Shown: piece after piece, positions 62,564 through 64,000 of the stretch
Position numbering within the stretch: position 1 is the stretch's first letter
Layout: the number at the start of each line of letters is the position of its first letter
NCBI RefSeq assembly: GCF_020165985.1
Contig: NZ_JAIUKZ010000011.1
Coordinates: forward strand, 124,001 to 188,000
DNA length: 64,000 nt
Reading direction: 5' to 3'
Source of the DNA: Bacillus sp. RAR_GA_16
Lineage (GTDB): Bacteria; Bacillota; Bacilli; Bacillales; Guptibacillaceae
Position numbers and translations under genes: made by a program
Notes under the pieces: generated by a model
Told to the model about the DNA's origin: nothing
Databases searched by the model: none
What the model saw: the letters and a program-made list of their open reading frames with translations, nothing else

Positions 62564-63522
62564 TAGGCATCCTCCTTCCGACTTGACCAAAGATAAGGAA
62601 CGATAAAGATCGCAACAGCTAAAAGCATGACGACCGCAATCGCTGCTCCGTTCGCGTAATAATTTCCTCTGAATGTCGTTTCATACATATACACACCGGG
62701 CACGTCGGTAACAAAGTTGGCACCTGGTCCCGTCATCGCATAAATCAAATCAAATATTTTAAGTGAAATATGAGCCATAATGATGATCACACTGACCGTA
62801 ATGGGACGGAGGATCGGCATTATAATTTTCCAATACACTTGAAATTCATTTGCCCCGTCCATGCGAGCGGCTTCCCTTACTTCTTCAGGAACACCTCGTA
62901 AACCGGCAAGATACATAGCTACTGAAAACCCAGTCATTTGCCAGACGGCCGCAATGACAACAGCGATCATAGCGATTGGAATCCCGAATTCGATTTTCCC
63001 CCAGCTAATACCGGGAAAGATTGTCGTATCGGTGTACCATTTTGACTCCAGTCCGAGCTTTGCCAGAAAAAGATTAACCCCTGTGGAAGGATTCAACAGC
63101 CACTGCCATACGACCCCTGTAACGACAAATGAAAGCGCCATCGGAAAGAAAAAGATGTTTCGAAACAGCGACTCCTGCTGAATTTTCTGGTCTAAAAGAA
63201 TCGCTAGAATTTGCCCTACGACAATCACGGCTAAAATAAACATGATGGTAAAAAAGAGCGTATTTCGCAGGTCTGCTTGAAAACGAAAATCACCAAACAA
63301 ATAAAGATAATTTTTTAATCCAACAAATGAAAAGTCTGGGACAAGTGAGTTCCAATTACTTAACGAAACGTAGCCCGTCCAGCCGATAAATCCATAAACA
63401 AATACACCAACTAACAAAATCGATGGAATAAGAAAGCCGATCGCAATCATGTGATCCTTCGTAAGCGAACGTTTTTTCCGCGTTGTTACAGTGACCGATC
63501 GCATCGTTGTTTCAGTCTTCAT
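62563..63522 (-). CDS. carbohydrate ABC transporter permease, MalF-type
   Basis: This 319-residue protein has a basic N-terminus, then six membrane segments and an EAA loop (REAARMDGANEFQVYWKIIMPIL). ATG 63522 has AGGGGG 6 nt upstream; three neighbouring in-frame ATG codons and an opening at 63540 are possible alternatives. Its partners are the MalG-type permease and the binding protein upstream. Substrate not determinable. Confidence 0.9.
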   Translation of the reverse strand: MKTETTMRSVTVTTRKKRSLTKDHMIAIGFLIPSILLVGVFVYGFIGWTGYVSLSNWNSLVPDFSFVGLKNYLYLFGDFRFQADLRNTLFFTIMFILAVIVVGQILAILLDQKIQQESLFRNIFFFPMALSFVVTGVVWQWLLNPSTGVNLFLAKLGLESKWYTDTTIFPGISWGKIEFGIPIAMIAVVIAAVWQMTGFSVAMYLAGLRGVPEEVREAARMDGANEFQVYWKIIMPILRPITVSVIIIMAHISLKIFDLIYAMTGPGANFVTDVPGVYMYETTFRGNYYANGAAIAVVMLLAVAIFIVPYLWSSRKEDA

Positions 63523-63542
63523 CATCATCCCCCTTACCATTC

Positions 63543-63576
63543 AAAAAAGGAGAAGAACCAATCTTCTCCCTTAACA
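63543..63576 (-). terminator. partial terminator between binding protein and permease genes
   Basis: GGAGAAGA and its complement flank ATTGGT, followed by TTTTTTGA on the minus strand. In sugar ABC operons such a hairpin lets the binding protein be made in excess. Confidence 0.87.
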
Positions 63577-63579
63577 TGT

Positions 63580-64000
63580 TTACTTCAGGTCACCAGAAGC
63601 ATCTTCAAGTGAACTAATCAATTGATCAACGTCCTGCTGCGTCACAAAAATATTAATCGCCTGGTTTACTTTCGTAACAAAACCTTCAGGTGCAGCCGAT
63701 CCGTGCGCAAGACTCGGTGCGAGACTCGCACTCTTGAAGTCTTCAATTGTTTCTTTTCCATATTCATCGTAGTTTGAGAGATCCGCATCAACACGAGCCG
63801 GGATGGAACCTTTTAATGGGTTAAATGCATCCTGCCCTTCAACAGATCCAAGAACAGATAAGAATTTCTTAACGTCTTCAGGATTAGAAACGCCCTTAGG
63901 CAAACCAAACGTATCGGTAATGACCATAAACATTCCTTCTGTACCCGGTGTTGCTACCCAACCAAAATCCTCTTTTACTTTCAAATTAAGATCGTTCACA
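63580..64000 (-). CDS. sugar ABC transporter substrate-binding protein (C-terminal part)
   Basis: The last 139-140 codons of an extracellular solute-binding protein of the glucose/multiple-sugar class; the rest lies beyond the window end. Recognisable: DDFGW-like APTPGTEG region as WVATPGTEGMFMVITDTFG, LPKGVSNPEDVKKFL and the C-terminal helices. It is the first gene of the transport operon. Confidence 0.85.
   Translation of the reverse strand, partial: VNDLNLKVKEDFGWVATPGTEGMFMVITDTFGLPKGVSNPEDVKKFLSVLGSVEGQDAFNPLKGSIPARVDADLSNYDEYGKETIEDFKSASLAPSLAHGSAAPEGFVTKVNQAINIFVTQQDVDQLISSLEDASGDLK

Noticed and set aside
1-64000. tRNA, rRNA, CRISPR arrays, insertion sequences, prophage
   Set aside because: None seen: no cloverleaf sequences, repeat-spacer arrays, transposases or integrases were recognised.

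Overview
The window looks like chromosomal DNA of a low-GC Gram-positive endospore-former of the family Bacillaceae (Bacillus sensu lato). The gene order ftsX-ftsE-cccB-yvjA-prfB-secA-hpf, then comFC-comFA-degV, degU-degS-yvyE-tagO-tagU and finally mnaA with lytB/lytC-like genes is the Bacillus subtilis secA to tagO neighbourhood. The flagellar block that separates hpf from comFC in B. subtilis is missing here. TTG and GTG starts with strong Shine-Dalgarno sequences are common. I cannot name the species.

Layout. 1-7.6 kb: division transporter FtsEX (ftsX cut by the window edge), cytochrome c-551, a YitT-family membrane protein, release factor 2 with its programmed frameshift (plus a second, unexpected frameshift), SecA, hibernation factor HPF with a SigB-type promoter, and a cold-shock protein. 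7.7-14.9 kb: ComFC and ComFA, DegV, a secreted NlpC/P60 cell-wall hydrolase with a perfect WalR box, DegSU and YvyE. 15.1-36.3 kb: a large cell-wall glycopolymer region. It contains TagO (lipid-linked initiation), TagU (attachment to peptidoglycan), several glycosyltransferases, two different UDP-HexNAc dehydrogenases, the TagGH exporter, UDP-GlcNAc 2-epimerase MnaA, a lipoprotein, and a LytC-like amidase with CWB2 wall-binding repeats. 36.4-49.6 kb: two large secreted subtilisin-family proteases and a SpoIID/LytB-like protein, all with C-terminal CWB2 repeats. Between them lies an RRNPP-type (NprR-like) regulator followed at once by a 40-codon exported pre-pro-peptide gene, which looks like an uncharacterised quorum-sensing pair. 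49.7-54.7 kb: two VanZ-like genes, an SRPBCC protein, several very small genes, a cyclic-di-GMP-I riboswitch in front of a 45-residue membrane protein, and UDP-glucose dehydrogenase. 54.7-64 kb: a Mo-dependent formate dehydrogenase with its DUF1641 partner, a transglutaminase / alpha-E / circularly permuted ATP-grasp operon, and a sugar ABC transporter whose binding-protein gene runs off the end.

How it fits together. TagO, MnaA, the two dehydrogenases, the glycosyltransferases, TagGH and TagU can together make, export and attach an acidic (uronic-acid-containing) wall polymer. Four proteins with CWB2 repeats, which in other Firmicutes bind an anionic wall polymer, are encoded in the same stretch. 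Two observations stand out as possibly new. One is the RRNPP regulator/pro-peptide pair beside wall-anchored proteases. The other is an inverted repeat (TTGGGAAA, 44-nt gap, TTTCCCAA) with identical spacing in two separate divergent intergenic regions: one in front of the RRNPP gene, the other overlapping a likely promoter for the c-di-GMP riboswitch transcript.

Two reading frames (prfB near 3670; the lytB-like gene near 48184-48320) each contain what looks like one extra base. These may be sequencing errors or real lesions.
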